Assembly: GCA_947258655.1 (NCBI GenBank) | Contig: CAMYJD010000003.1 | Span: 62,001-126,000, forward strand | Origin: an uncultured Gammaproteobacteria bacterium | GTDB lineage: Bacteria > Pseudomonadota > Gammaproteobacteria > JAADHQ01 | Direction of reading: 5' to 3' | DNA length: 64,000 nucleotides | In this document: positions 39,432-49,521 of the stretch, piece by piece | Position numbering within the stretch: position 1 is the first letter of the stretch | Layout: every line of letters begins with the position of its first letter | Translations under genes and position numbers: made by a program | Notes under the pieces: generated by a model | The model's input: only the letters and a program-made list of their open reading frames with translations | Databases searched by the model: none | What the model was told of the DNA's origin: nothing

Positions 39432-41507
39432 ATGAACACAAAATCCCGTAAAATCCTGACTACCAGTGCCCTCCCCTATGCCAATGGCAGTATCCATCTG
39501 GGCCATCTGGTCGAATATATCCAGACCGATATCTGGGTACGTTTCCAGAAAATGCAGGGGCATGAGTGTTATTACGTCTGTGCCGATGACACCCATGGCA
39601 CGCCGATCATGCTGCGTGCCGAACAGGAAGGCATCAGCCCGGAACAATTGATCGAGCGTGTGCATGGCGAGCATCTCAGCGATTTCACAGATTTCCATAT
39701 TGAATTTGATAATTACTATTCGACTAACTCGCCTGAAAACCGCGCGTTATCCGAACAGATCTACCGAACCCTGAAACAGGCCGGCCTGATCGAAAGCCGT
39801 ATGACCGAACATTACTACGATCCGGAGAAGGAGATGTTCCTGCCCGATCGCTACATCAAGGGCGAGTGTCCCAAGTGCCATGCCGAGGATCAGTATGGCG
39901 ATGGCTGTGAAGTCTGTGGTGCCACGTATACAACGACCGAGCTGATCAATCCCTACTCGGTCGTGTCCGGGGCCAAGCCGGTACGCAAGGAGACCGAACA
40001 CTTCTTCTTCAAACTGAGTGAATGTATCGACTTTTTGCGCGACTGGATAGACAACGGCAATCGCGGCAGCAGCCCGTTAGCGCCCGAGGCCAGGAACAAA
40101 CTCGAGGAATGGTTCGACGCCGGCCTGCGTGATTGGGAAATCTCGCGCGATGCCCCCTATTTCGGTTTCGAGATCCCGGATGCACCGGGCAAGTATTTCT
40201 ATGTATGGCTGGATGCACCGGTCGGCTACATGGCCAGTTTCAAAAACCTGTGCGACGCAAAAGACATCGATTTCGACAGCTTCTGGAAAAAAGGCAGTGA
40301 TGCCGAACTCTTTCATTTCATCGGCAAGGATATACTCAGCTTCCATGCACTGTTCTGGCCGGCCACGCTCGAGAATTCGGGCTATCGTACTCCCGACCAG
40401 ATCTGTGTGCATGGTTTCCTGACCGTCAATGGCCAGAAGATGTCGAAATCCCGCGGTACCTTTATTACCGCGCGCTCCTACCTGGAATTCCTGCAACCGG
40501 AATACCTGCGTTATTATTTCGCCGCCAAGCTCAATGACCGTGTCGAGGACATCGACCTTAACCTGGAAGACTTCGTTGCCCGTGTCAACAGCAACCTGAT
40601 CGGTAAATACATCAATATCGCCAGTCGCACGGCTGGCTTCATCAGTAAGCGCTATGATGGCACGCTGGGTAATTGTATCGATGAAATGGATATCACACCG
40701 CTGCAACAACTGCAACGTGCCGCCGATAACATCGCCGATTTATATAACAAGCGTCAATTTAGCGAGGCCATCAGGGAGATCATGGCACTGGCAGATATCG
40801 CCAACGAATATGTCAACGATACTCAGCCATGGGTCATCGCCAAGCAGGAAGGCCAGGAAGAGCGTTTGCAGCAGATATGCACGACAGGTATCAACCTGTT
40901 CAGGATCCTGACCATCTACCTGAAACCGGTATTACCGCAACTGGCCCGCCAGGTCGAGGCGTTTCTGAACATCGAGCCATTGCAATGGCATCACAGCAGT
41001 GAGTTATTACTGGATCATGCCATCAACAAATACCAGCACCTGGCCAAACGTATCGAAGACAAACAGATTCAGGCCATGCTGGAAAAAAACCAGCAAAGCC
41101 TGCAGGCCATGGAACAGAAGGAAAGTCATTCGCCTGCGCGCCATGCACAGGCACAACAGAGCGAGCATCCGCCCATAGCCGAGACGATAGAATTTGACGA
41201 TTTTGCCAAAGTCGATTTGCGTATTGCGCGTATCGTTGACGCCCAACATGTCGAAGGCGCGGACAAGCTATTGCGTCTGACCCTGGATATAGGCGATCAA
41301 CAACGCAATGTCTTTGCCGGTATCAAATCGGCCTATACACCCGAACAGCTACAGGGCAAATTGACTGTCATGGTCGCCAACCTGGCCCCACGTAAAATGC
41401 GCTTTGGCGTATCGGAAGGCATGGTGCTGGCCGCAGGGCCGGGCGGCAAGGAGCTGTGGATACTCGAACCCGATAGCGGCGCACAACCCGGCATGAAGGT
41501 TAAATAG
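39432..41507 (+). CDS. metG: Methionyl-tRNA synthetase
   Basis: 691 residues. Class I motifs: [10 protein letters not shown] (HIGH-like, about 15-24) and KMSKSRG (about 335-341). The zinc knuckle is [18 protein letters not shown]. The C-terminal tRNA-binding (EMAP/Trbp111) domain begins [16 protein letters not shown] (about 580). The gene pairs with mrp in divergent orientation, as in other gammaproteobacteria. Confidence 0.98.
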   Translation: MNTKSRKILTTSALPYANGSIHLGHLVEYIQTDIWVRFQKMQGHECYYVCADDTHGTPIMLRAEQEGISPEQLIERVHGEHLSDFTDFHIEFDNYYSTNSPENRALSEQIYRTLKQAGLIESRMTEHYYDPEKEMFLPDRYIKGECPKCHAEDQYGDGCEVCGATYTTTELINPYSVVSGAKPVRKETEHFFFKLSECIDFLRDWIDNGNRGSSPLAPEARNKLEEWFDAGLRDWEISRDAPYFGFEIPDAPGKYFYVWLDAPVGYMASFKNLCDAKDIDFDSFWKKGSDAELFHFIGKDILSFHALFWPATLENSGYRTPDQICVHGFLTVNGQKMSKSRGTFITARSYLEFLQPEYLRYYFAAKLNDRVEDIDLNLEDFVARVNSNLIGKYINIASRTAGFISKRYDGTLGNCIDEMDITPLQQLQRAADNIADLYNKRQFSEAIREIMALADIANEYVNDTQPWVIAKQEGQEERLQQICTTGINLFRILTIYLKPVLPQLARQVEAFLNIEPLQWHHSSELLLDHAINKYQHLAKRIEDKQIQAMLEKNQQSLQAMEQKESHSPARHAQAQQSEHPPIAETIEFDDFAKVDLRIARIVDAQHVEGADKLLRLTLDIGDQQRNVFAGIKSAYTPEQLQGKLTVMVANLAPRKMRFGVSEGMVLAAGPGGKELWILEPDSGAQPGMKVK

Positions 41508-41599
41508 ACCGAAGAACTGAAGTGTCTTTTAACCTTCATAATCACGGGTCTTTGCCAATTCAACTTTATATTTTACCGCGGATAACTTATCTTTAGATC

Positions 41600-42181
41600 A
41601 TGACTGAATATGCACTCCTGCTGGTTAGTACTGTCCTGGTCAATAATTTCGTCCTGGTGAAATTTCTTGGCCTGTGCCCGTTCATGGGCGTGTCACGAAA
41701 ACTGGAAACCGCTGTCGGCATGTCACTGGCCACGACCTTTGTCCTGACGCTGTCCTCGGTGTGCAGTTATCTTGTCAATGAATACCTGTTAATACCTTTG
41801 AGTATCGAATACCTGCGCACCATCAGTTTCATCCTCGTCATCGCGGTCGTCGTCCAGGTAACCGAGATGGTCGTCCACAAGACCAGTCCACTGCTCTATC
41901 AGGTGCTGGGTATCTTTCTGCCATTGATTACGACGAATTGCGCGGTACTGGGTGTGGCCCTGCTCAACATCCAGGAACAGCATGGTTTCATTGAGTCCAC
42001 ATTATATGGCTTTGGTGCCGCCATTGGTTTTTCCATGGTCCTGATCCTGTTTGCGGCGATGCGTGAAAGAATTACCGTGGCCGATGTACCCGAAGCCTTC
42101 AAGGGCAACGCCATCGCCCTCGTCACCGCCGGGCTGATGTCGCTTGCATTTATGGGTTTCTCGGGCCTGATCCAAATCTGA
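41600..42181 (+). CDS. rsxA: Electron transport complex subunit RsxA/RnfA
   Basis: 193 residues, six membrane helices. Signatures are [20 protein letters not shown] and [15 protein letters not shown]. The RNF/RSX complex couples electron transfer between NADH and ferredoxin to a Na+ or H+ gradient, and in E. coli keeps SoxR reduced. The stop overlaps the rsxB start by one base. It is first gene of the complete rsxABCDGE-nth run. Confidence 0.98.
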   Translation: MTEYALLLVSTVLVNNFVLVKFLGLCPFMGVSRKLETAVGMSLATTFVLTLSSVCSYLVNEYLLIPLSIEYLRTISFILVIAVVVQVTEMVVHKTSPLLYQVLGIFLPLITTNCAVLGVALLNIQEQHGFIESTLYGFGAAIGFSMVLILFAAMRERITVADVPEAFKGNAIALVTAGLMSLAFMGFSGLIQI

Positions 42182-42762
42182 TGCTGGAAGCGATTGTGAC
42201 AATGAGTCTGCTGGCCGCTGTGTTCGGGATATTACTCGGCTATGTGGGTGTGCGCTTTCATATCAAGGGTGACCCTGTCGTCGATAAAATCGATGCGATT
42301 TTGCCGCAGACCCAGTGTGGGCAATGCAGTTACCCCGGGTGCAGACCCTATGCGGAGGCCATCGCCAAGGGCGAAGCCGATATCAATCAGTGCCCGCCGG
42401 GTGGCGAAGCCACCATTGTCGCATTGGCCGACCTGCTCGGTGTCGACCCGAAACCGCTTAATCCCGAACACGGCACTGAGGCCGAAGCGAAAACGCTCGT
42501 CTATATCGATGAGGAAGTCTGTATTGGCTGTACTTTGTGCATCCAGGCCTGTCCGGTCGATGCCATCCTCGGCGCAGCCAAACAGATGCATACCGTGATT
42601 GCCAGTGAATGTACCGGCTGTGACCTGTGCATTCCGCCGTGCCCGGTCGAATGCATTCATATTATTCCGGTCAAGGAGGACATCTCCACGTGGAAATGGC
42701 CGAGCCCGACGCCGACCGGCATGCCCATAAGTAGCAACGATCAGGTGACGGCGACAGAATGA
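42181..42762 (+). CDS. rsxB: Electron transport complex subunit RsxB/RnfB
   Basis: 193 residues. There is an N-terminal membrane anchor, then the N-terminal cluster motif [22 protein letters not shown], and two 4Fe-4S ferredoxin motifs: [12 protein letters not shown] and [12 protein letters not shown]. It passes electrons between ferredoxin and the membrane subunits. The end overlaps the rsxC start by four bases (42759-42762). Confidence 0.98.
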   Translation: MLEAIVTMSLLAAVFGILLGYVGVRFHIKGDPVVDKIDAILPQTQCGQCSYPGCRPYAEAIAKGEADINQCPPGGEATIVALADLLGVDPKPLNPEHGTEAEAKTLVYIDEEVCIGCTLCIQACPVDAILGAAKQMHTVIASECTGCDLCIPPCPVECIHIIPVKEDISTWKWPSPTPTGMPISSNDQVTATE

Positions 42763-44408
42763 TGCAGACGAAGCAGAATCTGTTCAGATTTCATGGTGGC
42801 CTGCATCTGCCCGGGCACAAGGAGATCTCGACCGCGCACGCCATTGGTAATGTGTTTATTCCGTCGCGCCTGGTCCTGCCGCTGCAACAGCATATTGGCG
42901 AATCCTCGGAAGCCATCGTCAATGAAGGTGACCAGGTTCTGAAGGGGCAAATCATTGCCAAAGCCAATGGCTATGTCAGTGTGCCTTTGCATGCGCCGAC
43001 ATCAGGCACCGTTACCCAGATCATCGAACAGCCGGTTCCCCACCCGTCCGGGCTGTCCGCCACCTGCATTATTATCAAGCCCGATCACAAGGACCAGTGG
43101 ATCGAACTGCAAGAAACGGCCGATTACCGCCACATGGACCCCAGTGCGTTACGCAACCGGATCCGCGATGCCGGTATTGTCGGTCTCGGCGGCGCCGGAT
43201 TTCCAGCTTTTATAAAACTGAACCCCGGCGCCAGAACAGCCATTGATGAACTGATTATCAATGCGGCCGAATGCGAACCCTACATTAGCTGCGATGATAT
43301 GTTGATGCGCGAGCGGGCCGTGGACGTAATTGAAGGCGCTCGCATCATGAAGCATGCGTTGCAGGCGCGGCGTTGCCTGATCGGTATCGAGGATAACAAA
43401 CCCGAGGCTTGCGCCGCCCTGACAGAGGCACTGACGAAACTAGGTTACAATGATATAGAAATCATCAGTATACCCACCATCTATCCGGCCGGTGGCGAGA
43501 AACAACTGATCAAGGTTCTGACGGGTAAGGAATCTCCCAGTCATGGCCTGCCGCTGGATATCGGCGTTGTCTGCCAGAATGTTGCCACGGCAGCAGCAGT
43601 CTACCAAGCCGTGATACACAACAGGCCGCTGATTTCACGCATTGTCACCCTGACCGGCAGGGGCATCAACAATCCGGGCAATCATGAATTATTGATTGGC
43701 ACACCGGTCAATGAGTGGGTAGAACATTGTGGCGGTTACGATGAATCGATCGAGCGGCTCGTGATGGGTGGTCCGATGATGGGTTTTAATCTGGGCACCG
43801 ATAACATCCCTGTTATCAAGACGAGCAATTGCATACTCGCGCTTGGTCAGGGTGAATTCAGCGTCAGCTCCAGTAATCCAATGCCATGCATTCGTTGTGG
43901 CGCGTGCATGGATGTATGTCCAGCGAAACTGCTACCGCAGCAGTTATATTGGCAGGCCTATGCCAGGGATTTCGATAAAATACAGGATTATAATCTGTTT
44001 GACTGTATCGAATGCGGCTGTTGCTCATATGTGTGCCCGAGCCACATTCCACTGGTGCAGTACTATCGCTTTGCAAAAACAGAGATCTGGGCGCAGGAAC
44101 GTGACAAGACAAAATCGGACCATGCACGAATACGCCATGAATTCAGGCTGGAACGGCTCGAAAGAGAAAAGCTTGAGCGTGAAGAACGCATGCGCAAGAA
44201 AAAAGCAGCACTGAAAACAGGCAAGGACAAAGCGACTAAAGAAAAGAAGAAAGATGCGATTGAGGCAGCCCTGGCGCGCGTGCGTGAAAAACAGAAACAG
44301 AGTGATATACAGGCAAAAAATATCGATAATCTCAGCGCTGAACAGCAACATAAGATCGATGAGATAGATGCCAGAAGAAAACATGAACAGGATAATTCAA
44401 CGTCATAA
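42759..44408 (+). CDS. rsxC: Electron transport complex subunit RsxC/RnfC
   Basis: 549 residues. It has an N-terminal RnfC barrel sandwich, a flavin/NADH binding core ([13 protein letters not shown], about 140-155), and two 4Fe-4S motifs: [15 protein letters not shown] and [15 protein letters not shown] (about 378-425). The last 120 residues are a Lys/Glu-rich coiled-coil tail of variable length in the family. It is the NADH-oxidising subunit of the complex. Confidence 0.97.
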   Translation: MMQTKQNLFRFHGGLHLPGHKEISTAHAIGNVFIPSRLVLPLQQHIGESSEAIVNEGDQVLKGQIIAKANGYVSVPLHAPTSGTVTQIIEQPVPHPSGLSATCIIIKPDHKDQWIELQETADYRHMDPSALRNRIRDAGIVGLGGAGFPAFIKLNPGARTAIDELIINAAECEPYISCDDMLMRERAVDVIEGARIMKHALQARRCLIGIEDNKPEACAALTEALTKLGYNDIEIISIPTIYPAGGEKQLIKVLTGKESPSHGLPLDIGVVCQNVATAAAVYQAVIHNRPLISRIVTLTGRGINNPGNHELLIGTPVNEWVEHCGGYDESIERLVMGGPMMGFNLGTDNIPVIKTSNCILALGQGEFSVSSSNPMPCIRCGACMDVCPAKLLPQQLYWQAYARDFDKIQDYNLFDCIECGCCSYVCPSHIPLVQYYRFAKTEIWAQERDKTKSDHARIRHEFRLERLEREKLEREERMRKKKAALKTGKDKATKEKKKDAIEAALARVREKQKQSDIQAKNIDNLSAEQQHKIDEIDARRKHEQDNSTS

Positions 44409-44416
44409 GACCCTAT

Positions 44417-45439
44417 ATGCAATTTCAAAAAACCACATCTCCATACCTGCATAATAATCAGAGCGTTTCACATGTGATGCGGCAGGTAATATATGCATTA
44501 ATCCCGGGCACGCTGGTCTACAGCTACTTTTTTGGCTGGAGTATCATACTTAACATTGCCCTCGCCTGTCTGACTGCCTTACTCAGTGAAGCCCTGATGC
44601 TGACATTGAGAAAGCGACCGCTGGCATTCTACCTGCGTGATAATAGCGCCATACTCAGTGCATGGTTGCTCGCCCTTGCCTTACCCAGCCTGTCACCCTG
44701 GTGGCTAATCGTCATTGCCACGTTATTTGCCATCGTCGTCGCCAAACACTTGTATGGAGGACTCGGTTACAATCCGTTCAATCCAGCCATGGTCGGCTAT
44801 GTCGTTGTCATGATCTCGTTTCCGCAGCACATGACCCTGTGGTTACAACCCAATGCCGGCCTTGATTTTAGCCAGGCATTACAGTTCCTGATCCAGGGAG
44901 AGCTGAACAGTAGTATCAATATGGACAGCATCACATCCGCCACACCCATCGACACCATCAAGACAGGGCTGAGCCTGAACAATACTATAGCCGAGATCAG
45001 TGCTTCACCACTGTTCGGTCACATTGGCGGGACGGCATGGGAATGGATAGCCGGCGCGTTTCTGCTGGGCGGGCTGTGGCTGCTCTACAGGGGCATCATC
45101 AACTGGCAAATTCCGTTCAGCATGTTAGTGAGCATAGCCATCCTGGCGGGGATTTTCTATCTTGTTGATCCGCAACAATACAGTAATCCGCTGTTTCAGT
45201 TGTTCAGCGGTGGCACGATACTCGCCGCCTTTTTTATCGCCACCGATCCTGTCAGCGCCAGCACGACTGCAACAGGCAGGCTCATCTATGCTGCTGGTAT
45301 TGGCGTATTGACCTTCATCATCCGCACCTGGGGAGGTTATCCTGATGGCATTGCCTTTGCCGTGCTGCTGATGAATATGGCTGTTCCGACCATCGATTAC
45401 TACACCCAGCCGCGTGTGTTCGGAGCACCTGGAAAATGA
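44417..45439 (+). CDS. rsxD: Electron transport complex subunit RsxD/RnfD
   Basis: 340 residues with about nine membrane helices. The covalently flavinylated Thr lies in MDSITSATPIDTI (around 170), and YGGLGYNPFNPAMVGY is a family block. Eight bases separate it from rsxC. The last four bases overlap rsxG. Confidence 0.97.
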   Translation: MQFQKTTSPYLHNNQSVSHVMRQVIYALIPGTLVYSYFFGWSIILNIALACLTALLSEALMLTLRKRPLAFYLRDNSAILSAWLLALALPSLSPWWLIVIATLFAIVVAKHLYGGLGYNPFNPAMVGYVVVMISFPQHMTLWLQPNAGLDFSQALQFLIQGELNSSINMDSITSATPIDTIKTGLSLNNTIAEISASPLFGHIGGTAWEWIAGAFLLGGLWLLYRGIINWQIPFSMLVSIAILAGIFYLVDPQQYSNPLFQLFSGGTILAAFFIATDPVSASTTATGRLIYAAGIGVLTFIIRTWGGYPDGIAFAVLLMNMAVPTIDYYTQPRVFGAPGK

Positions 45440-46077
45440 AGAGTGCCCGCGAAAACATGCTGCGCGCGGCTATATTGCTATCCCTGTTTGCTTTCATCGG
45501 CACGACCGTACTGAGTTTTACCTACGAGGCGACAAAAGACAGGATTGTGCAGAATGAACGTGATGCCTTGCTGCGCAGCCTGCATAATATTATCAAGCCT
45601 GACATGCATGATAATGACATATATAATGATATCATTCAGGTCAGCGATCCTGAGCTCCTTGGAACTGAAGCACCGGTAGATGTCTATATCGCCAGAAAGG
45701 ATGGCAAGGTCGTTGCAGCCGTATTCGCCAGCATTGCCCCCAATGGCTATAACGGCAATATCAAGTTACTCGTAGGTGTCGATGTAGATCAGAATCTGAC
45801 CGGGGTACGCGTTATCGGTCATATCGAGACACCGGGGCTTGGCGATGCCATTGAGGAACAGCGTTCCGACTGGATCCTTGGTTTCTCTGGAAAATCGCTA
45901 CAAAATCCACCACAGAGTCAGTGGAAAGTTAAAAAGGATGGCGGCTATTTTGACCAGTTCACCGGCGCCACAATTACGCCCCGTGCCGTGGTCAAGGCTG
46001 TAAGCAATACTCTGCTATACTTCAAAGCGCATAGACAGACGATCCTGGCCACGAGCGAAAATGTAAATCATGAATGA
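45436..46077 (+). CDS. rsxG: Electron transport complex subunit RsxG/RnfG
   Basis: 213 residues with an N-terminal membrane segment (about 12-32) and periplasmic FMN-binding domain. The covalent FMN attachment motif is [12 protein letters not shown] (about 178-189). [19 protein letters not shown] is a further family signature. The start overlaps rsxD by four bases and the end overlaps rsxE by eight. Confidence 0.97.
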   Translation: MKSARENMLRAAILLSLFAFIGTTVLSFTYEATKDRIVQNERDALLRSLHNIIKPDMHDNDIYNDIIQVSDPELLGTEAPVDVYIARKDGKVVAAVFASIAPNGYNGNIKLLVGVDVDQNLTGVRVIGHIETPGLGDAIEEQRSDWILGFSGKSLQNPPQSQWKVKKDGGYFDQFTGATITPRAVVKAVSNTLLYFKAHRQTILATSENVNHE

Positions 46078-46756
46078 AGATACACGAACAATTGTCAAAA
46101 ATGGCCTGTGGACGAACAACCCGGCACTGGTGCAGTTGCTCGGCCTATGTCCATTATTGGCCGTTACATCAACCGTCATCAACGGACTGGGACTGGGTAT
46201 TGCGACCCTGCTGGTGCTGACAGGCTCCAATGTTATCGTTTCCATGATCCGTAATTTCGTCGGCAGCGAGATTCGTATCCCGGTTTTCGTCATGATCATT
46301 GCCGCACTGGTAACCACGGTCGAACTGGTTTTGAGTGCCTATTTTCATCCGCTGTACAAAACCCTGGGCATCTTTATCCCACTGATTGTCACCAATTGCG
46401 CCATCATTGGCCGCGCAGAATCCTTTGCCTCTAAACATTCCGTAAGCGATTCCTTTATCGATGGTCTGATGATGGGCCTTGGCTTTACCGCGGTACTGGT
46501 CTTGCTGGGCGCGATCAGGGAACTGCTCGGACATGGCACACTACTGGCCAATGCCGATCTGATGTTCGGTCAGGCAGCCCGGGATCTTACTATCACCTTC
46601 AGTGAAGATTATCCTGGTTTCCTGCTGGCAATCCTGCCCCCCGGTGCGTTTATCGGCCTTGGACTGATCATCGCCATCAAGAACATCATCGATCGTAGAA
46701 TGGTCCAGCGCACAGAAACGCTGATCGTTACGCATACAGAAACCGCTCAACCCTGA
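46070..46756 (+). CDS. rsxE: Electron transport complex subunit RsxE/RnfE
   Basis: 228 residues, six membrane helices homologous to RsxA. Conserved stretches are [17 protein letters not shown] and [16 protein letters not shown], then [15 protein letters not shown]. It forms the inner-membrane core with RsxA and RsxD. It is followed after 19 bases by nth. Confidence 0.97.
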   Translation: MNEDTRTIVKNGLWTNNPALVQLLGLCPLLAVTSTVINGLGLGIATLLVLTGSNVIVSMIRNFVGSEIRIPVFVMIIAALVTTVELVLSAYFHPLYKTLGIFIPLIVTNCAIIGRAESFASKHSVSDSFIDGLMMGLGFTAVLVLLGAIRELLGHGTLLANADLMFGQAARDLTITFSEDYPGFLLAILPPGAFIGLGLIIAIKNIIDRRMVQRTETLIVTHTETAQP

Positions 46757-46775
46757 TAACCGTGCTCGTGTCTGT

Positions 46776-47411
46776 ATGAATGCCAATAAACGCTACGAAA
46801 TATTCCAGCGCCTGAAACAACACAACCCAACACCGACCACTGAGCTGCAATATGGCAATACCTTTCAGCTATTGATTGCAGTGATGCTATCGGCACAGGC
46901 AACCGATGTCGGTGTCAACAAGGCCACCCGAACCCTGTTCAGAAAATGCAAGACGCCGGCCGCGATGCTGAAGCTTGGAGAAGCGGGACTGAAGGAATAT
47001 ATCAAGACCATCGGCCTATACAACACCAAGGGCGTCAATGTCATCAAAACCTGTCAGATCCTGGTAGATCAGCACAAGGGACGGGTACCGGCCGAGCGTG
47101 CTGCACTGGAGTCACTACCCGGCGTCGGCAGGAAAACCGCGAATGTCGTGCTGAATACTGCCTTTGGCCAGCCCACTATTGCAGTCGATACACATATATT
47201 CCGGGTATCCAATCGCACCGGGATCGCACCAGGCAAGAACGTCGTTGAAGTAGAAAAGAAACTACTGAAATTTGTACCCGATGAATTTAAACTCGATGCC
47301 CATCACTGGTTGATACTGCATGGGCGCTATACCTGCATTGCACGCAAGCCTCGCTGCGGCTCCTGTGTCATCGAGGACCTGTGCGAGTTCAAGCACAAGA
47401 CGGAAGATTGA
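46776..47411 (+). CDS. nth: Endonuclease III
   Basis: 211 residues, identical in length to E. coli Nth. The helix-hairpin-helix is LPGVGRKTANVVLN with catalytic Lys (about 120), catalytic Asp in AVDTHIFRV (about 138), and the 4Fe-4S ligands CIARKPRCGSCVIEDLC at the C-terminus. It removes oxidised pyrimidines from DNA. Linkage to rsx is conserved in gammaproteobacteria. Confidence 0.98.
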   Translation: MNANKRYEIFQRLKQHNPTPTTELQYGNTFQLLIAVMLSAQATDVGVNKATRTLFRKCKTPAAMLKLGEAGLKEYIKTIGLYNTKGVNVIKTCQILVDQHKGRVPAERAALESLPGVGRKTANVVLNTAFGQPTIAVDTHIFRVSNRTGIAPGKNVVEVEKKLLKFVPDEFKLDAHHWLILHGRYTCIARKPRCGSCVIEDLCEFKHKTED

Positions 47412-47424
47412 AGTCGGGAGTCAG

Positions 47425-47501
47425 AAGTCGTAAGTCTTTGGTCTTTGGTCTTTGGTCTTTGGTCTTTGGTTATTCGACTCAAGACTTAAGACTTACGACT
47501 T
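47425..47501. repeat. Inverted repeat enclosing a heptamer array
   Basis: AAGTCGTAAGTCTT (47425-47438) and AAGACTTACGACTT (47488-47501) are perfect inverted copies. Between them lie five tandem GTCTTTG heptamers. It sits between nth and the DUF1841 gene. No T-tract follows, so it is not an ordinary terminator. Confidence 0.85.
47434..47468. repeat. Five tandem GTCTTTG heptamers
   Basis: Five uninterrupted copies of GTCTTTG occupy 47434-47468, overlapping the left arm of the surrounding inverted repeat. Copy number could vary between strains by slippage. Confidence 0.9.
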
Positions 47502-47535
47502 ACAACTAACTAGTTAAACGGTTGAGTAAATACAT

Positions 47536-47973
47536 ATGATCTACACCCAGGACAGAAACCAGATCAGAACCCTGTTCAGGACTGCATGGCAGAAATACAG
47601 GGACAAACTGCCGAGCGAAGCACTGGAAACCATGATCGCCGAGGTCATCAGCATGCACCCCGAGTACCACGCCATGCTGGAGGATGAACATAATCACCTC
47701 GACCATGATTACCTGCCCGAGCATGGTCATGGCAATCCGTTTCTGCACATGGGCATGCATATCACGTTACGGGAACAATACAGTACGGACCGCCCTGCAG
47801 GCATCCAGAAATTATATCAGCAGATACTAATAAAGGCGGGCGACCCACATGCAGCCGAACACGCGATGATAGAATGCCTCGGCGAAAGCCTGTGGCAGGC
47901 ACAAAACAGCGGTCAATTACCCGACGAAAAGGCGTATATTCAGTGTCTGAAGCAAATAATCAGCAAATTTTGA
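47536..47973 (+). CDS. DUF1841 protein
   Basis: 145 residues. Family features are RDQNQIRTLFRTAWQKYR-like N-terminus, EVISMHPEYHAMLEDEH and the C-terminal ECLGESLWQAQNSGQLPDE. It is soluble, without signal peptide, function unknown. It lies downstream of nth across a repeat element and upstream of the RiPP cluster, but on a separate unit by spacing. Confidence 0.85.
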   Translation: MIYTQDRNQIRTLFRTAWQKYRDKLPSEALETMIAEVISMHPEYHAMLEDEHNHLDHDYLPEHGHGNPFLHMGMHITLREQYSTDRPAGIQKLYQQILIKAGDPHAAEHAMIECLGESLWQAQNSGQLPDEKAYIQCLKQIISKF

Positions 47974-48003
47974 TATTAATTTGTGATTTTTCATCCCTAT
48001 AAT

Positions 48004-48033
48004 GAAACTTCCCAGGGCCATTCAAGTCCTATC
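48004..48033 (+). promoter_or_regulatory. Possible ECF-type promoter for the hvf cluster
   Basis: GAAACTT (48004-48010), 16 bases, then TCCTATC resembles the spacing of an ECF sigma promoter (AACTT-N16-TC type). A perfect -10 TATAAT at 47998-48003 just ahead gives a competing sigma70 reading. Neither is decisive. Confidence 0.3.
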
Positions 48034-48146
48034 ACTTAAGGCAAGGCAATGGTTGCGGTGCGGATTAGAACTGCAGCCTGTATGAGCGGCCTGATAAAAA
48101 TTTGAATAGCAAACCAATATAAATTGATCCTTAAGGAGCACAGATT

Positions 48147-48650
48147 ATGGCTAAGAAGTACACACAAAAACCCCTGGCAGCTGCACTGGGCGCGGCATTC
48201 CTGTCCGTCACTGCAAGCTCTGTAGTACAGGCCAATGAAAATCCCTTTGCTGCCAACCAGCTTAGCAGTGGTTACATGCAACTGGCCGCTATGGAAGGCA
48301 AATGTGGTGAAGGCAAATGCGGCGGCATGAAAGCCGAGAAAGCCGAGAAAGCCAAAGAAGGTAAATGCGGTGAAGGCAAATGTGGCGGCATGAAGGGTAA
48401 GGAAGCCAATTGCGGCGGCAAGATGAAAAAAATGGACAAAGACGGTGATGGCAGTGTCAGTCGTGCTGAATTCGACTTCTATCACGCAGCCAAATTCGAA
48501 CGTATGGACAAAAACAAGGATGGCAAGCTGGGAATGTCTGAAATGATGATGAAAAAAGACAAGGAAGGCACATGCGGCGGTATGAAGAAGGGCGCTGAAA
48601 AAGCCAAAGAAGGTAAATGCGGCGAAGGCAAATGCGGTGGCATGAAGTAA
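48147..48650 (+). CDS. hvfA: HvfA-like RiPP metallophore precursor with EF-hand pair
   Basis: 167 residues with RBS AAGGAG eight bases upstream. A Sec signal peptide (cut about Ala29) is followed by cysteine segments: EGKCGEGKCGG at 50-60 and 71-81, NCGG at 88-91, EGTCGG at 140-145 and EGKCGEGKCGG at 155-165, so eight Cys in all (53, 58, 74, 79, 89, 143, 158, 163). EGKCG is the modification motif of HvfA-type peptides, in which an MNIO enzyme turns Cys into oxazolone-thioamide that binds copper. Between the motifs lie two canonical EF-hand loops, DKDGDGSVSRAE (97-108) and DKNKDGKLGMSE (121-132). The EF-hand insertion is the odd point. Maturase, partner and DoxX genes follow directly. Confidence 0.88.
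   Translation: MAKKYTQKPLAAALGAAFLSVTASSVVQANENPFAANQLSSGYMQLAAMEGKCGEGKCGGMKAEKAEKAKEGKCGEGKCGGMKGKEANCGGKMKKMDKDGDGSVSRAEFDFYHAAKFERMDKNKDGKLGMSEMMMKKDKEGTCGGMKKGAEKAKEGKCGEGKCGGMK
48294..48647 (+). repeat. Three coding repeats of the EGKCGEGKCGGMK unit
   Basis: The 39-base unit encoding this 13-residue block occurs at 48294-48332, 48357-48395 and 48609-48647, nearly identical at DNA level. It points to recent duplication of the modification site within the precursor gene. Confidence 0.9.
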
Positions 48651-48663
48651 GGTCTGTGCTCAG

Positions 48664-49521
48664 ATGAATTCAGCACAGTATCCTGTTGAAGGTACCGGCC
48701 TCGGTCTGCGGCGAACCCTGCTGGGTCCGCTGGCCGAGGCCAATCCATCACAAATCGATTTTATGGAAATTGCGCCGGAAAACTGGATCGGCGTCGGTGG
48801 CACGCTGGGTAAACAATTGCGCCATTTCACCGAACGTTATCCGTTTGTCAGCCATGGTCTGTCTCTATCAATAGGCAGCCCGTCACCACTGGATATGGAT
48901 TTTCTGGCAAAGCTCAAAGGTTTCCTGAAAGATCACAATATCAGAACCTATACCGAACACCTCAGTTACTGCAGCGACACAGGCCATCTGTATGACCTAC
49001 TGCCCATCCCGTTTACCGAGGAGGCAGTCAAGTATGTTGCAGAACGTATTCGCATCGTCCAGGACACGCTGGAGCAACGCATAGCAATGGAAAATGTTTC
49101 CTATTATGCCGCCCCGGGACAGGAAATGGCGGAAATTGATTTTATCAATGCCGTACTCGAGGAAGCCGATTGCGACCTGTTACTCGATGTCAATAATATC
49201 TACGTCAACAGCATTAATCACCGTTACGATGCAGAAGCTTATCTCAAGGCACTGCCAGCAGAACGCGTTGTCTATATGCATGTTGCCGGCCATTACCAGG
49301 AAGCGGAAGACCTTATAGTGGACACGCATGGAGCCGATATCATAGATCCGGTATGGCAACTACTCGACAAGACCTACGAACACCTTGGCGCTGTACCTAC
49401 GTTGTTGGAGCGCGACTTTAACATACCCCCTCTGGCCGAGCTGCTGCAGGAGATCGACACGATCTCATCCATGCAGGAAAAATGGAGTCGTCGCAATGCA
49501 CAGCAAAGCGTACAAGGATAA
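48664..49521 (+). CDS. hvfB: DUF692 MNIO-type RiPP maturase (HvfB-like)
   Basis: 285 residues, a TIM-barrel-like DUF692 protein. Candidate metal ligands sit in conserved blocks: SHGLSLSIG (His64), TEHLSY (Glu98, His99), AMENVSYY (Glu143, Asn144), DVNNIYVN (Asp175), HVAGHY (His206, His210), DTHG (Asp220, His222) and LLERDFNIP. Multinuclear non-haem iron oxidases of this family oxidise cysteine in precursor peptides. It starts 13 bases after the precursor gene and overlaps the partner gene by 26 bases. The assignment rests on family and context. Confidence 0.92.
   Translation: MNSAQYPVEGTGLGLRRTLLGPLAEANPSQIDFMEIAPENWIGVGGTLGKQLRHFTERYPFVSHGLSLSIGSPSPLDMDFLAKLKGFLKDHNIRTYTEHLSYCSDTGHLYDLLPIPFTEEAVKYVAERIRIVQDTLEQRIAMENVSYYAAPGQEMAEIDFINAVLEEADCDLLLDVNNIYVNSINHRYDAEAYLKALPAERVVYMHVAGHYQEAEDLIVDTHGADIIDPVWQLLDKTYEHLGAVPTLLERDFNIPPLAELLQEIDTISSMQEKWSRRNAQQSVQG

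Noticed and set aside
47434-47468. CRISPR-like tandem repeats
   Set aside because: The units are only seven bases, contiguous and without spacers; no cas gene is near.
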